Source: UBA8752 sp049610565
GTDB lineage: Bacteria; Bacteroidota; Bacteroidia; Flavobacteriales_D; Sanyastnellaceae
Direction: 5' to 3'
DNA: 64,000 bases
Assembly: GCA_049610565.1 (NCBI GenBank)
Contig: JBMYZR010000005.1
Location: 4,004-68,003, forward strand
Shown here: one piece after another, positions 16,177-23,463 of the stretch
How the letters are laid out: each line of letters starts with the position of its first letter
Position numbering within the stretch: position 1 is the first letter of the stretch
Notes under the pieces: generated by a model
Told to the model about the DNA's origin: nothing
What the model saw: the letters and a program-made list of their open reading frames with translations, nothing else
Database searches by the model: none
Position numbers and translations under genes: made by a program

Positions 16177-16734
16177 ATGGCCCACCCTCTGGAAATCCAA
16201 TCCGGTGCGATTGACGGCCCTCTGATGGTCCGGCCCCGCCAGTTCGGGGACGACCGCGGCCAGTTTGCTGAAACGTGGCGGGACGAGCATTTCGCGGCGG
16301 CGCTGGGCCACCCGGTCCGCTTTGTTCAGGACAACGAATCCGTGTCCGGACAGGGGGTGCTGCGCGGTCTTCACTTCCAGGTGCCCGACCGGGCGCAGGG
16401 CAAGCTGGTCCGGGTCGTCCGGGGCGCGGCGCTGGACGTGGCGGTCGATTTGCGCGCCGATAGCCCGACCTACGGCCGGCACCAGATGGCGCTCCTGACC
16501 GGAGAGAACCGCTGGCAATTCTGGGTGCCGGAAGGATTCGCCCACGGCTTCGTGACGCTGGAGCCGGACACGGTGTTCTGCTACAAGTGCACGGACATCT
16601 ACAGCCCGGACCACGAGCGTTCCCTGCTGTGGAATGACCCCGACCTCGGCATCGATTGGGGCATAGACGCACCGCTCCTGTCGCCGAAGGATGAAGCGGC
16701 GGGCCGGTTTGCCGACTTCCAATCTCCATTCTGA
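16177..16734 (+). CDS. rfbC: dTDP-4-dehydrorhamnose 3,5-epimerase family protein
   Basis: A 185-residue cupin-fold sugar epimerase that converts dTDP-4-keto-6-deoxyglucose to the L-rhamnose series intermediate. The catalytic histidine is His66 in VLRGLHFQ; Lys76 in GKLVRVVRG, the VPEGFAHGF strand and FCYKCTDIYSP are all conserved. The ATG at 16177, 2 bp after the upstream stop, is preferred to a TTG overlapping that stop. The other rhamnose genes (rfbA, B, D) are not in the window. It overlaps the next gene's start as TGATG (16732-16736). Confidence 0.94.
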   Translation: MAHPLEIQSGAIDGPLMVRPRQFGDDRGQFAETWRDEHFAAALGHPVRFVQDNESVSGQGVLRGLHFQVPDRAQGKLVRVVRGAALDVAVDLRADSPTYGRHQMALLTGENRWQFWVPEGFAHGFVTLEPDTVFCYKCTDIYSPDHERSLLWNDPDLGIDWGIDAPLLSPKDEAAGRFADFQSPF

Positions 16735-17669
16735 TGGCCGTCTCCTCCTCCTTGCGAGGCCTCCTCGGCCTGGGTGCGGTGAGCCTGTTTGTCATCGCCT
16801 TCCTCCTCGTGGGGGCGGGCCACGGTGCGGGGCATGGGGCCGGCGGGTCGGGATTCTTGGTTCAGGCTGATTCCCTGCCTCAGGTCGTGACCCCGCCGCG
16901 CATCGCAGAGGGGATCGCCTTCGCTGGAACCCCACTTCCCCTCGAGCGGGTCGGGGTCCGGGAGCGGATGGAAAAGGAGCTGCTCATCGGCACGTTCCGC
17001 CACAGCAGCAGCCTGCTCACCTTGAAACGGTCCGGTCGCTGGTTTCCCCTCATCGAGCCGATCCTGGTCGACTCGGGGGTGCCGGTGGATTTCAAATACC
17101 TCGCGGTCATCGAGTCCGGGCTGGCCAACGCCGTGTCTCCCTCGGATGCCCGGGGATTCTGGCAGTTCATGGAGCCGGCCGCCGAGGAGTTCGGGTTGCG
17201 GGTCGATCGCGACGTGGACGAGCGGTACCATGTGGAGAAGGCCACGCGCGCCGCCTGTGCCTACCTCAAGGCGGCACACCGCCGGTATGGCGATTGGATC
17301 CTGGCCGCCGCGAGCTACAACATGGGCATGTCCGGGTTGTCCCGTCGCCTCGACGAGCAGCAGGGCGAGTGTTACTGGGACCTCATGCTCAACGCGGAAA
17401 CCGCGCGCTACATCTACCGGCTCTACGCCACCAAGCAGGTGATGGAAAATCCTGAAGCGCACGGATTCATGCTGACGGCGGAAGACTGGTATGCACCGAT
17501 GGCCGGACGCGACACCGTCTTGGTAGACTCCGTGGACGACCTGGCGGAATTCGCCCGCGATGCCGGGGTGAGCTACAATGCGCTCAAGACCCTGAATCCC
17601 TGGCTGCGGACAGGCCGTCTGCCCATTCCGCAGGACCGCTATTACGTGGTCCGGTTGCCGTTGCGGTGA
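16734..17669 (+). CDS. Lytic transglycosylase (SLT/MltD-like) with LysM-like tail
   Basis: A 311-residue protein with an N-terminal hydrophobic anchor (about 8-29). The lysozyme-like SLT domain is at about residues 100-230: catalytic Glu127 in YLAVIESGL, then ARGFWQFMEPAA and the ASYNMGMSG motif. Residues about 262-310 (DTVLVDSVDDLAEFAR, VSYNALKTLNPWL) look like a LysM murein-binding module. The product would cut glycan strands with formation of 1,6-anhydro ends. Its start overlaps the rfbC stop by one base, and its last 28 bp overlap the convergent CoA-transferase gene. Confidence 0.9.
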   Translation: MAVSSSLRGLLGLGAVSLFVIAFLLVGAGHGAGHGAGGSGFLVQADSLPQVVTPPRIAEGIAFAGTPLPLERVGVRERMEKELLIGTFRHSSSLLTLKRSGRWFPLIEPILVDSGVPVDFKYLAVIESGLANAVSPSDARGFWQFMEPAAEEFGLRVDRDVDERYHVEKATRAACAYLKAAHRRYGDWILAAASYNMGMSGLSRRLDEQQGECYWDLMLNAETARYIYRLYATKQVMENPEAHGFMLTAEDWYAPMAGRDTVLVDSVDDLAEFARDAGVSYNALKTLNPWLRTGRLPIPQDRYYVVRLPLR

Positions 17670-18769
17670 ATCCGGAACGCCACCTGACGCACGTGGCGCA
17701 CCGGGGTTCCTTCCACATCGTAGGCGGCCGTCATGGCCCGCCCCGTTCCGGACGACAGCGCCTCGCTGACCGATTTCACCCGCCCGAGGGGGATGCCGCG
17801 TGAGAGGGCCTCATCCAGCAAGGGGCCGGCGTCGATGTCGGCGAAGAGCGGAGACAGGAGCTCAGCCAATGCCGTCCGGTGGGTCACGCGATCGGGGTTG
17901 GCGGCGAATCGTGCGTCATCGGCCAACTCCTCCTGTCCAAGCAGGCTGCACAGGGACCGGAACTGGGGGTCGTTGCCCACCGCCGTGACCACGACCGAGC
18001 CGCAACGACAGGTGAACAGCTCGCCATAGGGCGCAATCTGCGGGTGGAGTGCACCGAGCGCTTCGGGCGTCCGGCCGGCCACGAGGTGCTCCGTGGCCCG
18101 GTTGGCGAGTCCGCTGAAGCCGGATGCGTCGAGCCACGTCTCGATGTAGGCGCCTCGCCCGGTCCGTTCGCGCTCGTACAGGGCGAGCAGCAATCCCGAG
18201 CGCATCTGGTGGGCGGCGAGAACGTCCATGAGGGCCACGGGCATGCGGAACGGCGCGCCCCCCGGCTCACCGTTCATCGACAGGAACCCCGACTCCGCCT
18301 GGACCACGATGTCGTAGCCGCCCCGCGCAGGGTGGTCGAGAAAGCCGAGCAGGTGGACGTGAATCAGCCTCGGATGCCGCTCGGCGAGCGTGTCCGGGTC
18401 AAGGCCGAGCCCATCGAGCGAAGTGGGTCGCGCATTCTGAATCAGGATGTCGGCATCGTCCAAGTGTTGGCCGAGGGTGCGTTGGCCCTCCTCGGTCTTC
18501 AGGTCAATCCGCTCGATGCGCTTGGGCCCATTCGCGGCGGCGTAATAGGCGCCCGGTCCCTCCTGCGATTCTCCGGCGAGTCGCCAGCTGCGCGTGACGT
18601 CACCGCGTCCGGGCGGCTCGATTTTCAGCACGTCGGCCCCCAGCTCGGCGAGGAATGTCCCCACCAGCGGGCCGGCCAACACGGTCGCCAATTCCACGAC
18701 CTTCAGGCCTTTCAGAGGCTGGTCGTCGCCCAGTGGGGGCGCCGGGTGGTCGGAAGTCGGCGGGCACAT
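17642..18769 (-). CDS. CaiB/BaiF family CoA-transferase
   Basis: A 375-residue family III CoA-transferase. The N-terminal GLKVVELATVLAGPLVG..LAELGADVLKIEPP segment is diagnostic, and the catalytic aspartate that forms the acyl-enzyme anhydride is Asp182 in ALMDVLAAHQ. Members move CoA between organic acids (formyl/oxalyl, carnitine, bile acids, succinyl/itaconyl and others), so substrate cannot be assigned. It lies 9 bp downstream of the photolyase gene and probably shares its transcript. Its 3' end overlaps the convergent transglycosylase gene by 28 bp. Confidence 0.92.
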   Translation of the reverse strand: MCPPTSDHPAPPLGDDQPLKGLKVVELATVLAGPLVGTFLAELGADVLKIEPPGRGDVTRSWRLAGESQEGPGAYYAAANGPKRIERIDLKTEEGQRTLGQHLDDADILIQNARPTSLDGLGLDPDTLAERHPRLIHVHLLGFLDHPARGGYDIVVQAESGFLSMNGEPGGAPFRMPVALMDVLAAHQMRSGLLLALYERERTGRGAYIETWLDASGFSGLANRATEHLVAGRTPEALGALHPQIAPYGELFTCRCGSVVVTAVGNDPQFRSLCSLLGQEELADDARFAANPDRVTHRTALAELLSPLFADIDAGPLLDEALSRGIPLGRVKSVSEALSSGTGRAMTAAYDVEGTPVRHVRQVAFRIHRNGNRTT

Positions 18770-18778
18770 GGCCGCAAG

Positions 18779-20122
18779 TTAGGCGTCGGCCAAGGCTGCC
18801 TTGTAGGTGTCGATGGCCCGCTGCCGGGCGAACTTGTGCTCGACGATGGGGGCCGGATAGGCAGGGGTGCCCCATTCCGGAACCCAGCGCCGGACATAGG
18901 CCCCGGTCGGGTCGAACTTCTTCATTTGGCTCTCCGGATTGAAGACGCGGAAGTACGGGGCGGCATCGCAGCCGGATCCCGACGCCCATTGCCATCCGCC
19001 CACATTGGAGGCGAGTTCGAAATCGAGCAACTTCTCCGCGAAATAGCGCTCGCCGAGCCGCCAGTCGAGCAGCAGGTGCTTGCACAGGAAGCTGGCGACC
19101 ACCATGCGGACCCGGTTGTGCATGAAGCCCGTGGCATTGAGTTCGCGCATGCCGGCGTCCACGAGCGGATAGCCCGTCTTGCCGGCGCACCACGCGGCAT
19201 AGTGCGCGTCATCGTGGCGCCAGGGGATGCGGTCGTATTTGGCCCGGAAGGCATCGCGGGCGCTGTGGGGGAAGTGGTGGAGGATGGCCTGGTAGAACTC
19301 GCGCCAGATGAGCTCGGTGAGCCATTTCTCGCTGTGGGCAAAGCCGAGCCGGGCCTGAGAGCGCACCGAAACGGTGCCGAATCGCAGGTGGAGACTCATC
19401 CTCGCCGTTCCGACCACCGACGGGGTGTCCCGCCGATCGGCATAGCGGTGCAGGGTGTCGGCATCTGGGGTGCGCCCCTCAAACGCCGCCCAGCCCGCCG
19501 GGTCGGCGGACTCGGGATCGAACCCCATGGCCTCGAGGCTCGGCATTGGCGCCTGCGGGAAGGGCGCTGCGCCCCGGCCGTTCCAGTTGACGACGGCTTC
19601 AGCCAGTGGATCGGCCTCGGCGGCCTCGAGCACCTTGTGCCATTTCCGGCTGTAGGGCGTGAAGACGGTGTAGGGCGTGCCATCGTCCTTGAGAACGGCT
19701 TCGGGCGGGAGGATGACATGGTCCTCGTGCAGGACAAAGCGGATGTCGGAGGTGGCGCACCATTCGGCCACTGCCTCGTCCCGCTGGACAGGGTAGGGGG
19801 CGTAGTCCCGGTTGGTGTGGATTTCCTTCAGGTCAAACCCAGCGGAGCGGAGGTCGTCCCGAAGCGATTGAAGTTGCTCGAGGGGAATGCCGTGGCGGGC
19901 GATCAATTGGCTGCCCGCTGCATCATACTCGGACTGAACGCGGGTCAGTTCGGTGTGGATGAAGCCCACGCGCGCGTCTCGGTTGGGCAGCGCGTCGAGA
20001 ATGGTCCGGTCAAAGCAGAAGAACCCGGCCACCGGATGCCCGGATTGCAAGGCGGCAGAAAGTCCGCGGTTGTCTTGGGTGCGCAGGTCGCGGCGGTGCC
20101 AAAAGAGGGAAATGGGGGTCAT
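18779..20122 (-). CDS. phrB: Deoxyribodipyrimidine photolyase/cryptochrome family protein
   Basis: A 447-residue member of the photolyase/cryptochrome family, which uses blue light and FADH to split cyclobutane pyrimidine dimers. The N-terminal antenna-binding alpha/beta domain opens with WHRRDLRTQDNRGLS. The FAD-binding helical domain is clear, with TGYPLVDAGMRELNATGFMH, NRVRMVVASFLCKHLL and the NVGGWQWASGSGCDAAPYFR segment. Motifs fit class I DNA repair photolyases better than animal-type cryptochromes. It is followed after 9 bp by the CoA-transferase. The 215-bp upstream gap carries several palindromes (20155-20271) and no -7 box close to the ATG, unlike most units here. Confidence 0.93.
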   Translation of the reverse strand: MTPISLFWHRRDLRTQDNRGLSAALQSGHPVAGFFCFDRTILDALPNRDARVGFIHTELTRVQSEYDAAGSQLIARHGIPLEQLQSLRDDLRSAGFDLKEIHTNRDYAPYPVQRDEAVAEWCATSDIRFVLHEDHVILPPEAVLKDDGTPYTVFTPYSRKWHKVLEAAEADPLAEAVVNWNGRGAAPFPQAPMPSLEAMGFDPESADPAGWAAFEGRTPDADTLHRYADRRDTPSVVGTARMSLHLRFGTVSVRSQARLGFAHSEKWLTELIWREFYQAILHHFPHSARDAFRAKYDRIPWRHDDAHYAAWCAGKTGYPLVDAGMRELNATGFMHNRVRMVVASFLCKHLLLDWRLGERYFAEKLLDFELASNVGGWQWASGSGCDAAPYFRVFNPESQMKKFDPTGAYVRRWVPEWGTPAYPAPIVEHKFARQRAIDTYKAALADA

Positions 20123-20154
20123 GAAGGAACGAGTGGATGAGGGGGCGAGAATGA

Positions 20155-20182
20155 GACAGCCCGGGCGTAAACCCGGGCCGTC
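20155..20182. promoter_or_regulatory. Strong GC-rich hairpin in the photolyase leader
   Basis: GACAGCCCGGG (20155-20165) pairs with CCCGGGCCGTC (20172-20182), an 11-position stem with a single mismatch and a 6-nt loop CGTAAA. It lies 33-60 nt before the photolyase ATG and would fold in the 5' leader of that mRNA. No T tract follows in either direction. Confidence 0.5.
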
Positions 20183-20195
20183 AGCAAATCAAACG

Positions 20196-20220
20196 TGATC
20201 ATTAACACCTTACTGATCAT
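20196..20220. repeat. Twin TGATCAT repeat upstream of photolyase
   Basis: TGATCAT occurs at 20196-20202 and again at 20214-20220, 18 bp apart, each containing the palindrome TGATCA, in an AT-rich patch of an otherwise GC-rich region. This looks like a paired operator. Confidence 0.4.
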
Positions 20221-20222
20221 GA

Positions 20223-20238
20223 ACCCCTCGTTCGGGGT
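20223..20238. other. Small hairpin upstream of photolyase
   Basis: ACCCC (20223-20227) and GGGGT (20234-20238) form a 5-bp stem with loop TCGTTC, between the twin TGATCAT repeat and the larger palindrome. It may be part of the epimerase 3' end or an operator. Confidence 0.3.
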
Positions 20239-20246
20239 CGTGAATG

Positions 20247-20271
20247 GAACACGACAAGGCGTGTCATGTTC
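20247..20271. promoter_or_regulatory. Candidate operator palindrome upstream of photolyase
   Basis: GAACACGACA (20247-20256) and TGTCATGTTC (20262-20271) are inverted 10-bp arms with one mismatch around a 5-bp centre. Size and symmetry fit a dimeric repressor or activator site. It lies about 125 bp before the photolyase ATG. Confidence 0.45.
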
Positions 20272-20337
20272 ACACGGAATCGAAAAAAATCGACGTGAGC
20301 TGGGGTCAGGGGGGAGCAAACGGGGTGAAAGCCGGCA

Positions 20338-21282
20338 TCAACGCAGGATGTCCTGCAATGCGACATCGAGATTCTCGTGCTGGAATTTGAAGCCGGCCGC
20401 CAGGGTTCGGGCCGGCAGGATGCGATGGGAAGCCAGCAAAGCGTTGGCGGCTTCCCCGTAAAGCAACCGAATGGCCCATTGGGGCACCGAGGGCAAGATG
20501 TGGGGCCTCCCGAGGGCCTGGGCGAGGCTTCGGCTGAACGCCTGCTGCCGGATGGGATTCGGGGACACGGCATTGAAGGCACCTTCCCATTGGCGTTGCT
20601 CCATGCTGGCGAGGAACAGGCTGACGAGGTCGTCGATGTGGATCCAGCTTTGCCACTGGGTGCCGGGGGACAGGGGCGACCCCAATCCGAGGCGGTACAG
20701 CGGCACCAGTTTGCCCAGCACCCCTCCGCCGGTGGCGAGGACAAGTCCGGTGCGCAGCGCGGCGTGGCCTCCACCGAGGGCGCCAAGCGAGGCGGCTGCC
20801 GCCTCCCAATCCCGGACCACCTCGGCAATGAACCCGGAGCCGACGGGATCTGATTCGCGCTGGACGTGGTCAGCCGAGGGGTACCAACCTATGGCGCTGG
20901 CAGAGACGAGCCGGGGGGCCACATTGACGCGACGACAGGCTTGCTCGAGAAGGCTGAGGGATGCGATTCGGCTGTCGCGGATGCTGCCCTTGACGGCCGG
21001 TGACCAGCGTTGCGCCACGGTTTCGCCGGCGAGGTGCACAATGCAGTCGACACCGTCCAGTGCTGCGGCATCGAGCGCACCGTCAACGGGGTTCCAGCCG
21101 AACCCCTGAACGGGAATGCCTTCCCATTCCCGGATGCCGCGGGCGCTCCGCCCAAGCAGCCGGATTTCGGTCTCGGGCCGGTCAAGGGACAGCCGGCGGA
21201 GCAGGGCGCGCCCCACGAGCCCGGTGGCGCCGGTGATGAGCACACGCCGCGGAAATCCGGAAGGGGATAGGCCTTCGTCCAT
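20338..21282 (-). CDS. TIGR01777 family NAD(P)-binding epimerase
   Basis: A 314-residue atypical short-chain dehydrogenase/epimerase of the TIGR01777 (YfcH/SULA) family. The nucleotide-binding loop GATGLVG has glycines 18, 21 and 24; DCIVHLAGETVAQRWSP, RLVSASAIGWYP and the SWIHIDDLVSLF motif are all family hallmarks, with the C-terminal DUF1731-like segment (ILPARTLAAGFKFQHENL) at the end. The reaction is unknown; a link to division or envelope sugars has been suggested for relatives. The ATG at 21282 begins the canonical N-terminus. The segment 21295-21314 just upstream is identical to the start region of yggS. Confidence 0.9.
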   Translation of the reverse strand: MDEGLSPSGFPRRVLITGATGLVGRALLRRLSLDRPETEIRLLGRSARGIREWEGIPVQGFGWNPVDGALDAAALDGVDCIVHLAGETVAQRWSPAVKGSIRDSRIASLSLLEQACRRVNVAPRLVSASAIGWYPSADHVQRESDPVGSGFIAEVVRDWEAAAASLGALGGGHAALRTGLVLATGGGVLGKLVPLYRLGLGSPLSPGTQWQSWIHIDDLVSLFLASMEQRQWEGAFNAVSPNPIRQQAFSRSLAQALGRPHILPSVPQWAIRLLYGEAANALLASHRILPARTLAAGFKFQHENLDVALQDILR

Positions 21283-21294
21283 GGTGTAAGAACC

Positions 21295-21314
21295 CCTGCA
21301 TGGGGGCAAAGGTT
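21295..21314. repeat. 20-bp exact repeat shared with the yggS start region (1674-1693)
   Basis: The 20 bases here are identical and in the same orientation to 1674-1693. In both places, read on the minus strand, they hold CCTTTG followed by CCCCCATGCAGG; at yggS that ATG is the start codon, here it is out of frame with the epimerase, 17 nt upstream of its start. Confidence 0.6.
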
Positions 21315-21380
21315 CGCTGAATGGGGCATTGGAGTCCGCTAAAAATTTCGACGAAACACAAAATTTAATAGACGAATTCG

Positions 21381-21387
21381 TATCTTG
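21381..21387 (+). promoter_or_regulatory. Putative -7 element of the choice-of-anchor B gene
   Basis: TATCTTG, a TAnnTTG variant in a local AT-rich stretch (21340-21390), ends 6 nt before the ATG at 21394. Confidence 0.35.
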
Positions 21388-21393
21388 TAGCGA

Positions 21394-23448
21394 ATGTTCC
21401 GCGCCGTGCGCAGCCTGTCGATTCTCGTCCATTTGGCCCTTCTCCTCGGAGGAGCCGGCCTTTTGACCCCAGCTCCCGGGCTGGCACAGGGGGGGTGCAT
21501 CAATGGGTACGTCGGCGGACAGTGGCCGTGTGCCAACGTGGAGCTGATCAGCCAGGTGCCCAATGAGGACATGGGGGACATGGCAGCCAACGACCTGTGG
21601 GGGTGGACCGACCCCCTCGACGGCCGTGAGTATGTGCTCTTCGGCAAACGGGATGGGACCTGGTTCATTGAGGTCACGAACCCCCAACTGCCGCGCATCG
21701 TCGGGGAGCTCCCCGCGACAGGATTGGCCAACAGCCTCTGGCGCGACATCAAGGTCGTCGGGCACCACATGGTCGTGGTGAGCGAGGCCAACCTCTCCCG
21801 GTTGCAGGTGTTCGATCTCACCCGGCTCCGGGATCACCTGTCCATCGGTCCGCCGATGGTCTTCTCGACCGACACGCTGCTCGACGGGTTCAGCAAGGCC
21901 CACAACGTGGTCGTGCACGGAGACTCCGACGGCGTCTACGTCTGTGGCCCCAACGGCATCGACGGCTTTCTCGTCTATGACTTTTCCTCCCCGGAGGAGC
22001 CGACCATCGTGGGCAGCTGGAGCGAAGCCTACGTGCACGACGCCCAGGTGGTGACGTATTCCGGCCCCGATCCGGATCATCAGGGCAAGACCATCATGGT
22101 GGCGAGTTGTGCGGACGACGTGCGCGTCCTCGATGTCACGGACCCGACCGACATCGTCGAATTGTCCTCGACGGGTCCCGACCCATATGGCTACATCCAC
22201 CAGGGGTGGTTGTCCCGGGACCAGCGCTTCTTTCTCCTCGGGGACGAATCGGATGAGATTTCCGGCCTCGTGGAGGAAACCACCACGTACGTCTTCGACC
22301 TCGAGGACCTGGACAATCCGGAATGGATCGCCAGTGAGGCCCTCGGCACCCACGGCACCGACCACAACCTCTACGTGCGGGGCCATTTCGTTCACGAGAG
22401 CAACTACGCGGACGGATGGCAGCTTTTCACTTTTGACCCGGCTGCGGATGAGATGTTGGCCCCCAAGGCCCACTTCGACACCCAGCCGGAGGTGTCGGGG
22501 CCGTCATTCGCCGGAAGCTGGAGCAACTACCCCTATTTCGACTCGGGCACCATCGCCGTGTCCGACCAGGATCACGGGCTCTTCCTGCTCCGCACCCAGT
22601 TCGTGACAGCGTGGCCGACGTTTTCGGCCGTGTGCCCTTCCGACACGTTGACCCTGCAACTCGACATCGACGACTGCGTCGAGGGCCCGTTGGCCGTCCA
22701 TCTGCCGGATGGCGTGGATTGGGTGTCGGTGGACAGTCTGCCCGGTCCGGGACAATGGACCCTCCGCCTTGCCGGGTTCGATTGGGAGGACATGCGGGGG
22801 ATGACCCTGACCGTGGAAGGCGGTGGTGTGGTGCATGCAGACCGGGTCTACGTGGACGTCACCGACGATGCCCCCCATTACCCCGATGCCGATGGAGACG
22901 GGTACGGGGTATACACCGGGGTGGTCTTCGGCTGCAGCCCCGGACCGGGCTATGCCCATGTGGCCGGCGATTGCAATGACAACGATGCCGGGGTCCGGCC
23001 CGGACTCGAAGACCCCTGCGATGGGGTGGACAACGACTGTGACCAGGCCATCGATGAGGATGGGGTGTCGCTCGCCTTCTACCTCGACCTCGATGGGGAT
23101 GGTGTGGTCGGCGACATGATGTTCGAGTCCTGCACGCCCCCTCCGGGTGCGGCGATGGAGCCCGGTCCGGATTGCAACGACCTCGATCCCACGATGTATC
23201 CCGGAGCGCCGGCGACCCTGACGGGCGTCGACAACGACTGCAATGGCTACATCCTCGGGCCGGAACAGCTCGACGGGGGGTGTCCGGGCGATTTGAACGG
23301 CGACGATTTCGTCAACATCCAGGATCTCCTGGATTTCCTGAATTACTTCGGAAGCTCAGGATACCTCGAAGCGGACCTGAACCTCGACCAGCACGTGGGG
23401 GTCGCCGACCTTCTGCTGATGTTGGGGTACCTCGGAAACACCTGCTGA
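21394..23448 (+). CDS. Secreted choice-of-anchor B protein with MopE-type metal motif and dockerin-like tail
   Basis: A 684-residue exported protein (signal peptide to about residue 31, APGLAQ). Residues about 45-410 are the choice-of-anchor B region, a propeller-like repeat with HxxxxHDAQ-like motifs (AYVHDAQVVTY, GTHGTDHNLYV). Residues about 490-615 carry calcium- or metal-binding segments: DADGDGYG and CDGVDNDCD followed by DEDG, the latter as in the copper-binding protein MopE, plus a second GVDNDCNG. The C-terminal about 58 residues are a dockerin-like pair (DLNGDDFVNIQDLLDFLNYF, DLNLDQHVGVADLLLMLGYL). No T9SS sorting domain is evident. It is a single-gene unit sharing a stop-codon hairpin with the convergent ABC gene. 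Confidence 0.85.
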   Translation: MFRAVRSLSILVHLALLLGGAGLLTPAPGLAQGGCINGYVGGQWPCANVELISQVPNEDMGDMAANDLWGWTDPLDGREYVLFGKRDGTWFIEVTNPQLPRIVGELPATGLANSLWRDIKVVGHHMVVVSEANLSRLQVFDLTRLRDHLSIGPPMVFSTDTLLDGFSKAHNVVVHGDSDGVYVCGPNGIDGFLVYDFSSPEEPTIVGSWSEAYVHDAQVVTYSGPDPDHQGKTIMVASCADDVRVLDVTDPTDIVELSSTGPDPYGYIHQGWLSRDQRFFLLGDESDEISGLVEETTTYVFDLEDLDNPEWIASEALGTHGTDHNLYVRGHFVHESNYADGWQLFTFDPAADEMLAPKAHFDTQPEVSGPSFAGSWSNYPYFDSGTIAVSDQDHGLFLLRTQFVTAWPTFSAVCPSDTLTLQLDIDDCVEGPLAVHLPDGVDWVSVDSLPGPGQWTLRLAGFDWEDMRGMTLTVEGGGVVHADRVYVDVTDDAPHYPDADGDGYGVYTGVVFGCSPGPGYAHVAGDCNDNDAGVRPGLEDPCDGVDNDCDQAIDEDGVSLAFYLDLDGDGVVGDMMFESCTPPPGAAMEPGPDCNDLDPTMYPGAPATLTGVDNDCNGYILGPEQLDGGCPGDLNGDDFVNIQDLLDFLNYFGSSGYLEADLNLDQHVGVADLLLMLGYLGNTC

Positions 23449-23463
23449 CCGCGGTACCGGTCA
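23446..23463. terminator. Compact hairpin containing both convergent stop codons
   Basis: TGACCG (23446-23451) and CGGTCA (23458-23463) form a perfect 6-bp stem with loop CGGTAC. The left arm begins with the stop codon of the plus-strand gene and the right arm ends with that of the minus-strand ABC gene. Without a T tract it may serve as a bidirectional 3'-end structure rather than a classic terminator. Confidence 0.4.

Noticed and set aside
14753..16795. Reading the GNAT gene as a 680-residue protein extending upstream to 16795
   Set aside because: The extension runs antisense through rfbC and the export lipoprotein and past a -7 box; the GNAT domain begins directly after the ATG at 15289.
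20119..20319. A 66-codon frame on the minus strand in the photolyase leader
   Set aside because: It overlaps palindromes and the photolyase start, and its sequence has no protein-like pattern.
20338..22473. Long N-terminal extension of the epimerase
   Set aside because: It is antisense to the choice-of-anchor B gene, and the nucleotide-binding loop starts 18 residues after the ATG at 21282.
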